Source of the DNA: a candidate division WOR-3 bacterium
GTDB taxonomy: Bacteria > Hydrothermota > Tepidihabitantia > Tepidihabitantales > Tepidihabitantaceae
Direction of reading: 5' to 3'
Length of the DNA: 64,000 bases
Assembly (NCBI GenBank): GCA_024653355.1
Contig: JANLFQ010000001.1
Span: 1,088,829 to 1,152,828, forward strand
The notes beneath the pieces are model-generated. The model saw only the letters and a list, made by a program, of their open reading frames with translations, was not told the origin of the DNA and made no database searches. The translations under genes were made by a program, and so were the position numbers. Positions 1 through 8,028 of the stretch are shown here, in pieces; position 1 is the first letter of the stretch, and every line of letters starts with the position of its first letter.

Positions 1-2
1 TT

Positions 3-620
3 TATCCACCGGTTGGTAACGGCGTCTGGTACTTTTACGACGCCGATAACCACCGCTTTATTGTCGAATGGGATTCGGTACACTATTTCCCTGGCTCCGG
101 TGCCCCTTATGAACGATTCCAGCTCGTCCTCTACGACCCAACGACCCCGACTCCGACCGGCGACAATCTAATTGTCGTCCAGTACCTCACCGCCAACCAG
201 TACACTTCAAGCACCGTTGGTATCCAGGACCCGAGCCAGACCATCGCTATCCAGTGCCTGTTTGACAACAACTATCATCGAGGCAGCGCCCCAATCGCTC
301 CGGGCCGGGCAATCAAATACACCACTGCGGCCCCAAGCGCAATCGCTGAAGAACCCAAAACCCATCCCGCTCAACTGGCACTCATCTGTTATCCCAACCC
401 CAGCCGCGGAACGGTCCGATTCTTCTCAAACCTTGGCACCGATGTGCCTGTCAACATCTACGACCGCACCGGCCGGTTGGTGCGCACCCTTTCAGACCGT
501 GAAAACTGGATTTGGGACGGCAAAGACGCACGGGGCAAACCCGTACCACCCGGTGTTTACTTCTCCCGCCTGAACTCACCGGAAATTCAGGCTGAAACAA
601 AGTTCGTTATCGCCCGCTAA
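3..620 (+). CDS. C-terminal part of a secreted protein with a Por/FlgD-type sorting domain (5' end outside window)
   Basis: The frame is open from the window edge to the TAA at 618-620, giving 205 residues without an N-terminus. Residues 1-125 look like a beta-sandwich segment of the kind seen in large secreted proteins of FCB-type bacteria. Residues 129-205 begin with YPNPSRG and end with the pattern NIYDRTGRLVRTL, WDGKDARGKPVPPGVY and FVIAR, typical of FlgD-like or type IX-type C-terminal sorting/anchoring domains. Such domains direct secretion or surface attachment. The catalytic or binding part lies upstream of the window, so the specific function is unknown. Two further proteins in the window, at 35461 and 36943, end in similar domains. 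Confidence 0.8.
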   Translation, partial: YPPVGNGVWYFYDADNHRFIVEWDSVHYFPGSGAPYERFQLVLYDPTTPTPTGDNLIVVQYLTANQYTSSTVGIQDPSQTIAIQCLFDNNYHRGSAPIAPGRAIKYTTAAPSAIAEEPKTHPAQLALICYPNPSRGTVRFFSNLGTDVPVNIYDRTGRLVRTLSDRENWIWDGKDARGKPVPPGVYFSRLNSPEIQAETKFVIAR

Positions 621-635
621 AGGTTACAAAAAGTT

Positions 636-672
636 GCGGGGCGGTCATTGGTTCCGCCCCGCCTTTTCTTTT
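636..672. terminator. Rho-independent terminator between convergent genes
   Basis: A perfect 9-bp stem (636-644 with 654-662, GC-only) and a 9-base loop is followed on the plus strand by a T-rich run. It sits 16 bases after the stop of the secreted protein. It also overlaps the last codons and stop of queH on the other strand, so it may end both transcripts. Confidence 0.8.
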
Positions 673-1202
673 ATAGAAAATTCGCAGCCGCAGTAGACCT
701 GCCGATAAAGCCCTAACTCGCGCGAAATCTCAACACTGTGTTTAAATCCATCCCGTTTTTTCCAGTCCTCTTCAATGAACTCAATCCCCGCCATCGCGGC
801 AACCTCTCTGCCAATTTGGTTTATCACATCTGCGCGCTTATTTGGTCCTATTGTCAGCGTCGAGGCAATTGCGCCGCAACCGATTTCCCGTGCCCGTTTT
901 CCGCACTCCTCCAGTCGCAATCGGAAACAGACCTCGCACCGCTTTCCACCTTCCGGCTCATTCTCCAACCCCTTTACCGCTTCCCGAAACCGCCCGTGTT
1001 CATACGGGCCATACTCAATCGGAATGTGCCATAAGAAACTCAATCGCCGCACCGCATCTTGACGCCGTCGGAACTCCTCTTCCGGGAAGATGTTCGGGTT
1101 GTAGAAAAAACCGGTCACCTCGTAAATCGGTTGCAGCCGACGCACCACCGCGCTCGCACAGGGTGCGCAGCAGATATGAAGCAGGAGGCGGCTGGTGCTC
1201 AA
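645..1202 (-). CDS. queH: Epoxyqueuosine reductase QueH (DUF208)
   Basis: QueH reduces epoxyqueuosine to queuosine in tRNA, the last step of queuosine synthesis, and is a non-homologous replacement of QueG. The 185-residue product shows the family signature LLHICCAPC (Cys11, Cys12, Cys15), a second pair RCEVCF (Cys89, Cys92) and a C-terminal CGC (171-173), cysteines expected for iron-sulfur and metal ligation. The start is TTG at 1202, directly before the conserved N-terminus. No ATG fits. The gene is last in the pilB-pilC-unknown-unknown-queH series and begins one base after the upstream stop. A queuosine-precursor transporter at 21820 fits the same pathway. Confidence 0.88.
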   Translation of the reverse strand: MSTSRLLLHICCAPCASAVVRRLQPIYEVTGFFYNPNIFPEEEFRRRQDAVRRLSFLWHIPIEYGPYEHGRFREAVKGLENEPEGGKRCEVCFRLRLEECGKRAREIGCGAIASTLTIGPNKRADVINQIGREVAAMAGIEFIEEDWKKRDGFKHSVEISRELGLYRQVYCGCEFSIKEKAGRNQ

Positions 1203-1203
1203 A

Positions 1204-2340
1204 TCAAACCGGCGGTCGGGTCTGAGAAACTTCTTTTAACGCCTTTAACTCATTGACCAACTGGGTTGCCTCAAATGGGTTGCGCGCCCACAAGAGCAGC
1301 GCCCCTTTGTGCTCCCGCTTCTCATCTCGGGGCAACAACCTTAAAAAGTCTTCAACCTCCTGCTGTTTCATCCTCAGAAAACCGGCAAGATGCTCCCGAC
1401 CCGTGCGGACAACGACAACCACCTCGTCCTCACGGGGAAAGGGCCAGCGGGTTGGGTCAACTGCTACCACTATGGTGCCTTCTGCCTCGGGCCGTTGCGC
1501 TGCCCGGGGTGAGAAAAATTCAAATCCGCGGCGAATCAAGCCCAAATCCTCAATGTAAACCAGCCGCTCCAGTATCGCCTGCTGTTTCGGTGTTGTGCCC
1601 GCGGTCGGAAACGGTTCGTATGTTTTGGGTGGTCCTGCCGCCGTTTTGCCGAAACTGGTAACGGTTGGGGTGTACTCTAAAAATGGCGACATTGGCTGTT
1701 CAACCGCCACCTTTTTCTCTTCCCGCTTCGGTGCTTCGCCCACCACCCGCGGCACAACAATCTCTATCCCGTTGTCACCAAACCGCTCATAGGTCAAAAC
1801 CCGGACATTGATGTTCATCCCCTTGAGGTAAACAATCATATCTTCTACCGCCTTGGTCACCTCATCAACGACCACGACAACCGGGAACTTACCCTCATCA
1901 AGACTCTTTGCCACCGCCTCTTGAAACTTCTTTTCCTCCCACCCTGATTTGACCCGACTGCGAATTTTCTCGCTCAGCGTTTTACCGGACGGGTCGCCAA
2001 ACATCGCCGCCAATTGAGCAAACGGCTGGTGCCACAACCGCCCGCTTGCCGCCAAAAGGTCGCCGACCATCAAACTTATTCCTGTTTCCTCTTTCTGGTC
2101 CGGACAACCAACTAACATCACTTTGCCCGCCTCGTCCACCGCCACCAGTACCCGATTCGATGCCGCGCCCGGTACCAGCGTAACCGCCCGGGGCAAAGGA
2201 GCGTCGGCAAACGCCATCCCAAGAAACTCCGGAGCCTGATTGATGAGTTCCATGCGGTCTACCACACCGGGCACCGGCTTCGTGGGAAACTCCAGCCAAT
2301 CTGGTGTCTCCTTATTTGCTCTGATAATACAGGGCTGCAT
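1204..2340 (-). CDS. Unknown protein, GCPD-signature paralog 1
   Basis: This 378-residue protein is not recognised. Its first 200 residues match the next gene upstream (2343-3263) in order: VAVDE-G-V-LVGCPD, a LLAAS-RLW helix, an EGKFPV beta strand and a YLKGMN helix. The succession of acidic strand, helix and strand resembles nuclease-fold domains that lack an obvious catalytic set, but that is inference only. Residues about 270-378 form a second domain not shared with the paralog. It has no signal peptide or membrane segment, so it is probably cytoplasmic. Its place behind pilB and pilC suggests a role linked to type IV pilus or secretion function, without proof. Confidence 0.7.
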   Translation of the reverse strand: MQPCIIRANKETPDWLEFPTKPVPGVVDRMELINQAPEFLGMAFADAPLPRAVTLVPGAASNRVLVAVDEAGKVMLVGCPDQKEETGISLMVGDLLAASGRLWHQPFAQLAAMFGDPSGKTLSEKIRSRVKSGWEEKKFQEAVAKSLDEGKFPVVVVVDEVTKAVEDMIVYLKGMNINVRVLTYERFGDNGIEIVVPRVVGEAPKREEKKVAVEQPMSPFLEYTPTVTSFGKTAAGPPKTYEPFPTAGTTPKQQAILERLVYIEDLGLIRRGFEFFSPRAAQRPEAEGTIVVAVDPTRWPFPREDEVVVVVRTGREHLAGFLRMKQQEVEDFLRLLPRDEKREHKGALLLWARNPFEATQLVNELKALKEVSQTRPPV

Positions 2341-2342
2341 CT

Positions 2343-3263
2343 TTACCCTTCCTTGGGTTTGGGCGGTGGTCTTTTACCAGCCATCACCCCGGGTTTGGTT
2401 CCGGGTCCGGGTGGCTTGGCAACATTTTTCGCCGGCTCGGTCGGTAGCGCACCTGCCGGTATCGAGCGTGTTGGTTCCTCTTCCCTTTTTTCTTCTTCCT
2501 CTTCCTCAACAACCGGCGGCAACTCTGCCTCAACCGGTCGTGGAACAACCGGCGGCTCTTGTCGGGGCGGAGTTGAAGGCAGGGCAAAAGTTGCGGGCGT
2601 TGATAAAACACCAAGCGCGGTTCGGGATGGGCTGACCGGCTCAACCACGAGTATGCCACCTCGAACCCAGATTGAATAACTGACCACCGCAACCACGAGA
2701 TTCATTCCTTTTAGATAGTCCAGGACCTGGCGTACCTCGCCGGTTGGATGAGCGGTAACAATCAAAATCGGAAACCGCCCCTTTTCGAGGTTCGCAGCAA
2801 CGGTTGGCTCAAACTGGTCAAAATCCCAGTCCGCACGGCTCCGCAAAAGCATCAACTCCTCTAAAGAAGCACCCTCAACCTCGGCAAAAATCTGGGAGAA
2901 CTGCTCATAACTCATCCGCCACAGTCGGGTGCTTGCCGCGAGCACATCGGCAACAACCGTTTGATAGGCATTGGGACCGGACTCATCCGGACACCCAACA
3001 AGAAAAACGCCCCCCATCTCATCGACCGCGACCAGAATCGGAGAACTAACACCAAAACTTTTCGAAACCGGTGCTGCAACCCGAAACGGTGCTGCTGACC
3101 GCTCTGCGAAGTTCAAAAATTCCGGCTTGCGCCGGATTAGCTCGGCAACTTCGACAATTTTTATGTCAGCCGAATCGGGTGCATCCTGGGCAAAAGGAAA
3201 AACCTGCCAGCCTGGTTCCGCGGCTCGTGCCCGGATAAAAACCCGTGTTCCTCTTGGTGTCAT
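2343..3263 (-). CDS. Unknown protein, GCPD-signature paralog 2 with disordered tail
   Basis: The 306-residue product is a tandem paralog of the 1204-2340 gene. It shares VAVDEMG-V-LVGCPDE, VLAASTRLW, LEKGRFPILIV and the YLKGMN block. The C-terminal 80 residues are Pro/Glu/Lys-rich (a run of EEEE-type residues, then PPGPGTKPG and KRPPPKPKEG), probably disordered and able to bind partners. It has an ATG start and begins 43 bases after pilC. The paralog starts only two bases after its stop. No function can be assigned; both may act in the pilus or secretion machine encoded upstream. Confidence 0.7.
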   Translation of the reverse strand: MTPRGTRVFIRARAAEPGWQVFPFAQDAPDSADIKIVEVAELIRRKPEFLNFAERSAAPFRVAAPVSKSFGVSSPILVAVDEMGGVFLVGCPDESGPNAYQTVVADVLAASTRLWRMSYEQFSQIFAEVEGASLEELMLLRSRADWDFDQFEPTVAANLEKGRFPILIVTAHPTGEVRQVLDYLKGMNLVVAVVSYSIWVRGGILVVEPVSPSRTALGVLSTPATFALPSTPPRQEPPVVPRPVEAELPPVVEEEEEEKREEEPTRSIPAGALPTEPAKNVAKPPGPGTKPGVMAGKRPPPKPKEG

Positions 3264-3306
3264 CTCTGCGCCCTGGGTCTTGCGGTGAAAATCTTACTAT
3301 TAAACC

Positions 3307-4548
3307 TCAGTGCACTCCGTAGCCGCCGCCCGAACCGAAACTGGTGAGAATCGACATATAGGGCATAATAATGGCGACAATCAGGAACACCGCGGCAACG
3401 CCCATAAACAGAATCATTATCGGTTCAATCATTCCGGTAAGGTTCTTTACCGCATATTCAACTTCGCTGTCGTAGTAGTCGGAAACCTGTTTTAACATAT
3501 CGTCCAGCGCTCCCGACTCCTCACCGGTTGCCACCATCTGCACCACCATCGGCGGAAATACACCCAGTTCGCGCATCGGCGTTGCCAGGCCTCGGCCCCG
3601 GCGCACACTCTCCGCCAGTTTATCAATCGCCTGTGACAGATAAACATTGCCCACGGTCTTCGAAACTAAGTTCAAACTGCGCAAAATCGGTAAACCGGTT
3701 CGGTCCAGGGTCTCAAACATCCGGGCAAATCGGGAAAGAGCCATCTTGTAGATAATGGGTCCGAATATCGGCAGCCGCAACTTAAATCGGTCAAACCACA
3801 TCCGCCCCACACTTGTTCGGATGAACATATAGAACAACACCACCGCCGCGGCAATAATTAGAACCAGCAGGTACCAGTACTTGCCCATGAAATTGGTCAC
3901 GATGAGTAGAATCTGCGTTGGCAACGGCATCTTACCACCTACGGTGGCAATTAACGACACGAACTTGGGCAACACGAATGTTGCCAGTACCGCCACCGCG
4001 ATGACAAAGGTAACCATCAGGATAATCGGATAGCGCATCGCACTGCCGACATCGGACTTCAGTTTCCGCTCGTGGTCTAAAAGCATCACCAACCGGTCAA
4101 GGATGTCATCAAGAACACCACCGGTTTCACCCGCCCAGATGGAGTTGACATAAAGTTCGTTGAAAATTCGGGGGTGCTTTGCCATCGCCACCGACAGCGC
4201 CGCGCCACCCATCAAATCCTTGCGGATGGCGTCCAGCGCCTTGGCGAGCGGTTTCGACTTCGTCTGTGCCTGGAGCGCGCCGATTGCGGTCAGCATCGGC
4301 AGACCGGCACGGTGCAGCGTAACAAACTGCCGGGTAAAGTTAATCAAATCGGCTGGCTTTACCCGTTCAAAGAACCGACTCAAATCAAACGACGGGCCCG
4401 CCGCCGCCGCCTTTTCCTCCCGAATTGTAATTGGGACATAACCGAAACTGTCAAGTTTTTCGGTTACGCTCGCCACATCCGTGCCCTCAATTGTCCCGGA
4501 AATTATCTTTCCTTCTTTATCACGGACTTTATAACGAAACAGCGGCAT
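3307..4548 (-). CDS. pilC: Type IV pilus / type II secretion inner-membrane platform protein PilC (GspF)
   Basis: PilC is the inner-membrane platform that couples the cytoplasmic ATPase to pilin assembly. The 413-residue length is normal for GspF/PilC. It begins with the conserved MPLFRYKVRDKEGKIISG segment and has two T2SSF repeats: residues about 70-190, with AGLPMLTAIGAL, and about 275-395, with TGLPILRSLNLV. Membrane segments lie near 170-195, 222-245 and 378-402. The ATG is preceded by GGAGG. It follows pilB by 18 bases. No pilin, pilM-Q or pilT gene lies in the window, so the rest of the machine is elsewhere. Confidence 0.93.
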   Translation of the reverse strand: MPLFRYKVRDKEGKIISGTIEGTDVASVTEKLDSFGYVPITIREEKAAAAGPSFDLSRFFERVKPADLINFTRQFVTLHRAGLPMLTAIGALQAQTKSKPLAKALDAIRKDLMGGAALSVAMAKHPRIFNELYVNSIWAGETGGVLDDILDRLVMLLDHERKLKSDVGSAMRYPIILMVTFVIAVAVLATFVLPKFVSLIATVGGKMPLPTQILLIVTNFMGKYWYLLVLIIAAAVVLFYMFIRTSVGRMWFDRFKLRLPIFGPIIYKMALSRFARMFETLDRTGLPILRSLNLVSKTVGNVYLSQAIDKLAESVRRGRGLATPMRELGVFPPMVVQMVATGEESGALDDMLKQVSDYYDSEVEYAVKNLTGMIEPIMILFMGVAAVFLIVAIIMPYMSILTSFGSGGGYGVH

Positions 4549-4566
4549 TGCTCCTCCCTTTCTAAA

Positions 4567-6150
4567 TTACTCGACCTTTTCCGCCTCGTCCATCACTTCT
4601 TCAATCGTCGTCACGCCATTGAGGACCTTACGCATTCCGTCCTCCCACAATGTCTTCATTCCGTACTCCCGGGCTAAAGCCCGAATTGCCGAAGTTGGCG
4701 GCCGGGTCACGACCAGTTCCCGAATTCGGTCGTTCAACTTCATAACCTCAAATATTCCCATCCGGCCCCGGTACCCGGTGTTCCGACAGTGCTCACACCC
4801 CTTACCTTTGTAAAACTTTGTTCCCGGCGGTAGGTCAAACTCCTCCAGCATCTTTGCCGGTGGGTCATAGGGAACTTTACATTTCGGACAAATCCGGCGC
4901 ACCAATCGCTGGGCAACAACACCTTCAAGACCGGAGGCAACCAGAAATGGCTCAATCCCCATATCAATCAATCGGGTCACAGTGCCCGGTGCGTCGTTGG
5001 TGTGAATCGTTGAGAAAACCAGCTGACCGGTAAGAGCGGCACGAATCGCCACCCCGGCGGTTTCGGCGTCACGAATTTCACCAATCATAATCACATCCGG
5101 GTCCTGACGCAGAATGTGCCGCAATCCAACCAGATAGGTATAGCCGGCGCGCTCATTCACCTGCGATTGGCAGATGTCGTCAATATCGTACTCCACCGGG
5201 TCCTCAATCGTAATGATATTTTTATCACTGGAACGAATCTCATTTAAAATCGCATACAGCGTCGTGGACTTACCCGAACCGGTCGGACCGGTGATGAGAA
5301 TAACGCCGTGCGGTTTGGCAATCATCTCCCGCAATGTCTCATAAGACTCCTCAACCAGACCCAGTTCGTCCAGCGACAGCAGGCGCATCCGGTCGAGGAT
5401 ACGCATCACCACCTTTTCGCCGTAAGTCGTCGGGAATGTGGAAACACGGAAGTCAATCTCCCGGCCATCAACGATTGCGCCGTAGCGCCCGTCCTGCGGC
5501 ACCCGCTTTTCGGCGATGTTCATTTTTGACATAATCTTGATACGGGAAACGACCGCCAGCTGCAGCGCCTTTTTCGGCGAGACAATGGGATGGAGAATAC
5601 CGTCAATGCGGAACCGGACCCGCAACCCTTCCCGGGTCGGTTCGATATGGATGTCACTTGCCCGTTCGCGCACCGCCCGAATAATCATCTGGTTCACCCA
5701 TCGTACCACCGGTGCTTCGGAAGCCATCTCCTCCAGTTTGCGCGGTTCCAGCCCCTGCTCGGCAACCGCCGCGCTTTCCTCCTCGGGCAGGTCATCAAGG
5801 CTGGTGACCTCGGGCTCATCCGGGATGTCCGCGGGTTCGGGCGCGGCGTAGTACTGATTCAGCGCCTGGTAAAGGTCAATCTCCCGGCAAACCATCGGTT
5901 CAACCTCCATCCCGGTTGTCCGCCTTACCTCATCAATGGTAAAAATGTCGCCCGGGTCAACCATTGCGACCGCCAGGGTGTTGCCGGAACGGAAAAGGGG
6001 TATTAACTTATTCTTACGCAAAAACTCTTCGGGGAAGAGTTGCAATACCTCAGAATCAAGTTTAAAAGTTGTCAAGTCAATAAACGGAACCCCGTAACGC
6101 TGTTCCAGTACAGAACCACTTTCTTCAACCGGCGTCTGCTCGTCTGCCAT
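4567..6150 (-). CDS. pilB: Type IV pilus assembly ATPase PilB (GspE)
   Basis: PilB is the hexameric ATPase that powers pilus extension at the inner membrane. Residues 15-100 form the N-terminal MshEN/T2SSE-N domain. The catalytic domain shows Walker A GPTGSGKS (288-295), an Asp box TIEDPVEY (314-321), Walker B DVIMIGEIRD (352-361) and a His box STIHTNDA (380-387). A tetracysteine zinc motif is present (Cys421, Cys424, Cys452, Cys455), which points to PilB/GspE rather than PilT. The ATG has a GGAGGC ribosome site. It is the first gene of a five-gene minus-strand operon with a near-consensus promoter at 6214-6243. Confidence 0.95.
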   Translation of the reverse strand: MADEQTPVEESGSVLEQRYGVPFIDLTTFKLDSEVLQLFPEEFLRKNKLIPLFRSGNTLAVAMVDPGDIFTIDEVRRTTGMEVEPMVCREIDLYQALNQYYAAPEPADIPDEPEVTSLDDLPEEESAAVAEQGLEPRKLEEMASEAPVVRWVNQMIIRAVRERASDIHIEPTREGLRVRFRIDGILHPIVSPKKALQLAVVSRIKIMSKMNIAEKRVPQDGRYGAIVDGREIDFRVSTFPTTYGEKVVMRILDRMRLLSLDELGLVEESYETLREMIAKPHGVILITGPTGSGKSTTLYAILNEIRSSDKNIITIEDPVEYDIDDICQSQVNERAGYTYLVGLRHILRQDPDVIMIGEIRDAETAGVAIRAALTGQLVFSTIHTNDAPGTVTRLIDMGIEPFLVASGLEGVVAQRLVRRICPKCKVPYDPPAKMLEEFDLPPGTKFYKGKGCEHCRNTGYRGRMGIFEVMKLNDRIRELVVTRPPTSAIRALAREYGMKTLWEDGMRKVLNGVTTIEEVMDEAEKVE

Positions 6151-6178
6151 CTTACGCCTCCTTTAACGGGCAACTGCC

Positions 6179-6250
6179 CGATTAGTTGTCTTAATAAATC
6201 TCATTAGTGAAATATTATACACCAAAATTTCACCCCTTGTCAACTAATCG
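6179..6250. promoter_or_regulatory. Paired inverted 10-bp sites flanking the pilB promoter
   Basis: CGATTAGTTG (6179-6188) and its exact reverse complement CAACTAATCG (6241-6250) bracket the promoter. The upstream arm overlaps the -35 box and the downstream arm lies in the leader. Centres are 62 bp apart, about six helical turns. This could be a repressor pair that loops the DNA, or a long hairpin; neither is proven. Confidence 0.5.
6214..6243 (-). promoter_or_regulatory. Strong sigma-70-type promoter of the pilB operon
   Basis: On the minus strand TTGACA (6243-6238) and TATAAT (6219-6214) are both perfect and 18 bp apart. The expected start is near 6207, giving a leader of about 57 bases before the pilB ATG. 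Confidence 0.8.
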
Positions 6251-6319
6251 GTGTAACTTGTGAATCATCAATAAAATGCCTTAGGCTGATGCCAGTCGTA
6301 CTAAAAACTTTTTACACTA

Positions 6320-6516
6320 TTTTATTAATACGAAAAATGGGCAAAAAGTGACAAAATTCCATCCCCTCCGTTGTCCGGGAGCAGTTCCCAGGATAGCCTC
6401 CAGCGCGCCCTTGCTCATCACCCCTTTTCCCCTCCCTTTAAACAACTTGAACACCATTCTAAAACCCATCTTATTTACTATCTTATTGGCACTCCGTACA
6501 TTTATGCCCGATTGCA
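6320..6516 (+). repeat. Intergenic repeat, copy A
   Basis: This stretch lies in the 585-bp gap between pilB and purD (6151-6735), in which no convincing gene is seen. It matches 48607-48803 over the same total length. A 70-bp block (from 6329) aligns without gaps at roughly three quarters identity by eye, including GTGACAAAA, TGTCCGGG, GCAGTTC and GGATAGCC. A second block near 6479-6516 shares TATCTTATTG and TTATGCCCGAT. The minus-strand reading of both copies gives a similar peptide (TAPGQ, then W-FVTF), but with different starts and surroundings. Confidence 0.65.
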
Positions 6517-6689
6517 TATCTGAAACCCTATCCTGCAAGATAAAGTCCTTAACCTCCTGCCCTCTCTTTGATACCGTTTTCGATTCTGTCTTCAGATGTG
6601 CTCCCCAAGTTACCTTCAGGTCAGCAGTCCAAAGCCCGCCTTGAACCCAGTCCCAACGGCTTACGGTGGAAGAATCTGATATGGCACAT

Positions 6690-6717
6690 TTGACAATTAG
6701 CCAATTGCTGGTAGATT
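6690..6717 (+). promoter_or_regulatory. Probable purD promoter
   Basis: TTGACA (6690-6695) and TAGATT (6712-6717) are 16 bp apart. The purD ATG follows 18 bases later, with a weak AAGGA ribosome site. Confidence 0.5.
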
Positions 6718-6735
6718 GAAGGATAATATAAAAAT

Positions 6736-8022
6736 ATGAGAGTTTTAGTAATCGGCAGCGGTGGTCGCGAGCATGCCCTTGTCTGGGCATTTTCCCGGTC
6801 GGGCCATAATGTTTACTGCGCACCGGGTAACGCTGGAATTTCCCGGTTGGCAGAGTGCGCTGATATTGACCCGTTAAACATCAACAGCCTTGCGCAATTT
6901 GCCCGCAAGCAGAAAATCGACCTCACCGTGGTTGGACCCGAAGCGCCGCTTGTTGCCGGGCTTGCCGACGAGTTTGAGAAAAAGGGGTTGAAGGTGTTTG
7001 GACCAAATAAGACCGCTGCCCAACTGGAAGGCGACAAGGCGTTCACCAAAAATCTCCTTGCTAAATACAACATCCCCACCGCCCGGTTTGCGGTGTTTGA
7101 AGACTATAACCAGGCGGCGAAGTTTATATCGAGCCAGCGGTTCCCGATTGTTGTAAAAGCCACCGGTCTGGCAGCGGGCAAAGGTGTTGTTGTTGCCAAT
7201 TCGGTTGAACAGGCACTGACCACACTTAACAGTTTTATGAAGGAGGGCAAACTGGGTGAAGCGGGCAAACAGGTGGTGATTGAGGAGTTTCTTGAAGGTG
7301 AAGAGGCGTCAATCATCGCCCTGTGCGATGGCGCCCACCTCCACTTTTTCGTGCCTTCTCAGGACCACAAACGGCTCCTGGATGGCGATGCCGGACCGAA
7401 CACCGGCGGTATGGGTGCCTATGCACCGGTGCCCGTGGTAACGAGAGAAATCTTCAATAGAGTGGTAAATGAAATCTTCAACCCCCTGCTGCTGGCTCTT
7501 AAAAAGGAGGGGATTGATTACCGGGGTGCAATCTATGCCGGACTGATGCTCACTCCTGAGGGACCAAAGGTTCTGGAGTTCAACTGTCGGTTTGGCGACC
7601 CCGAAACCCAGGTTATTGTTCCCCTTTTCGAAGGCGACCTTGCCGAACTGTGCCTTGAATGTGCACTCGGCAACTTAAAAGAGCAGGCATCTCCTGAATG
7701 GGGCAAACGCTGGGCACTGTGTGTTGTTGCCGCATCCCAGGGGTACCCGGGCAACTACGAAAAGGGCTTGCCCATCTCCGGCAAACTGGAAGAGGGCGAA
7801 CAGACAATCGTTTTCCATGCCGGGACAAAAATGGTGGACGACCGGATTGTCACCAATGGTGGAAGAGTACTGGCTGTTACCGGGTTGGGCTCGACTTTGT
7901 CTGAAGCCCGGGACCGGGCATATTACGGACTCGGACTTATCCACTTTTCCGGCATGCATTACCGCCGGGACATCGGTGAAAAGGGGCTGAGACACCTCGC
8001 CCGCACGGTTATCAGCCCCTGA
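6736..8022 (+). CDS. purD: Phosphoribosylamine--glycine ligase PurD (GARS)
   Basis: PurD joins glycine to phosphoribosylamine with ATP, the second step of purine synthesis. The 428-residue protein has the normal length and fold order. It starts MRVLVIGSGGREHAL (N-terminal domain) and continues with VVGPEAPLVAGLAD and the ATP-grasp core with KATGLAAGKGVVVA (near 140-155). The signatures DHKRLLDGDAGPNTGGMGA and EFNCRFGDPETQ follow, the latter carrying metal-binding acids. No other pur genes are next to it. The next gene starts 6 bases after its stop, so the two are probably co-transcribed. Confidence 0.96.
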   Translation: MRVLVIGSGGREHALVWAFSRSGHNVYCAPGNAGISRLAECADIDPLNINSLAQFARKQKIDLTVVGPEAPLVAGLADEFEKKGLKVFGPNKTAAQLEGDKAFTKNLLAKYNIPTARFAVFEDYNQAAKFISSQRFPIVVKATGLAAGKGVVVANSVEQALTTLNSFMKEGKLGEAGKQVVIEEFLEGEEASIIALCDGAHLHFFVPSQDHKRLLDGDAGPNTGGMGAYAPVPVVTREIFNRVVNEIFNPLLLALKKEGIDYRGAIYAGLMLTPEGPKVLEFNCRFGDPETQVIVPLFEGDLAELCLECALGNLKEQASPEWGKRWALCVVAASQGYPGNYEKGLPISGKLEEGEQTIVFHAGTKMVDDRIVTNGGRVLAVTGLGSTLSEARDRAYYGLGLIHFSGMHYRRDIGEKGLRHLARTVISP

Positions 8023-8028
8023 ACTGCT

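Noticed and set aside
172-573. A 133-residue plus-strand frame near the window start
   Set aside because: It is a shadow of the true frame (3-620), whose product shows a clear sorting domain; the shadow product is Ser/Thr/Pro-rich without any motif.
6317-6823. A 168-residue minus-strand frame between pilB and purD
   Set aside because: It runs into the start of purD, has no ribosome site and shares only its end with the repeat copy at 48607. It is better explained by the intergenic repeat.
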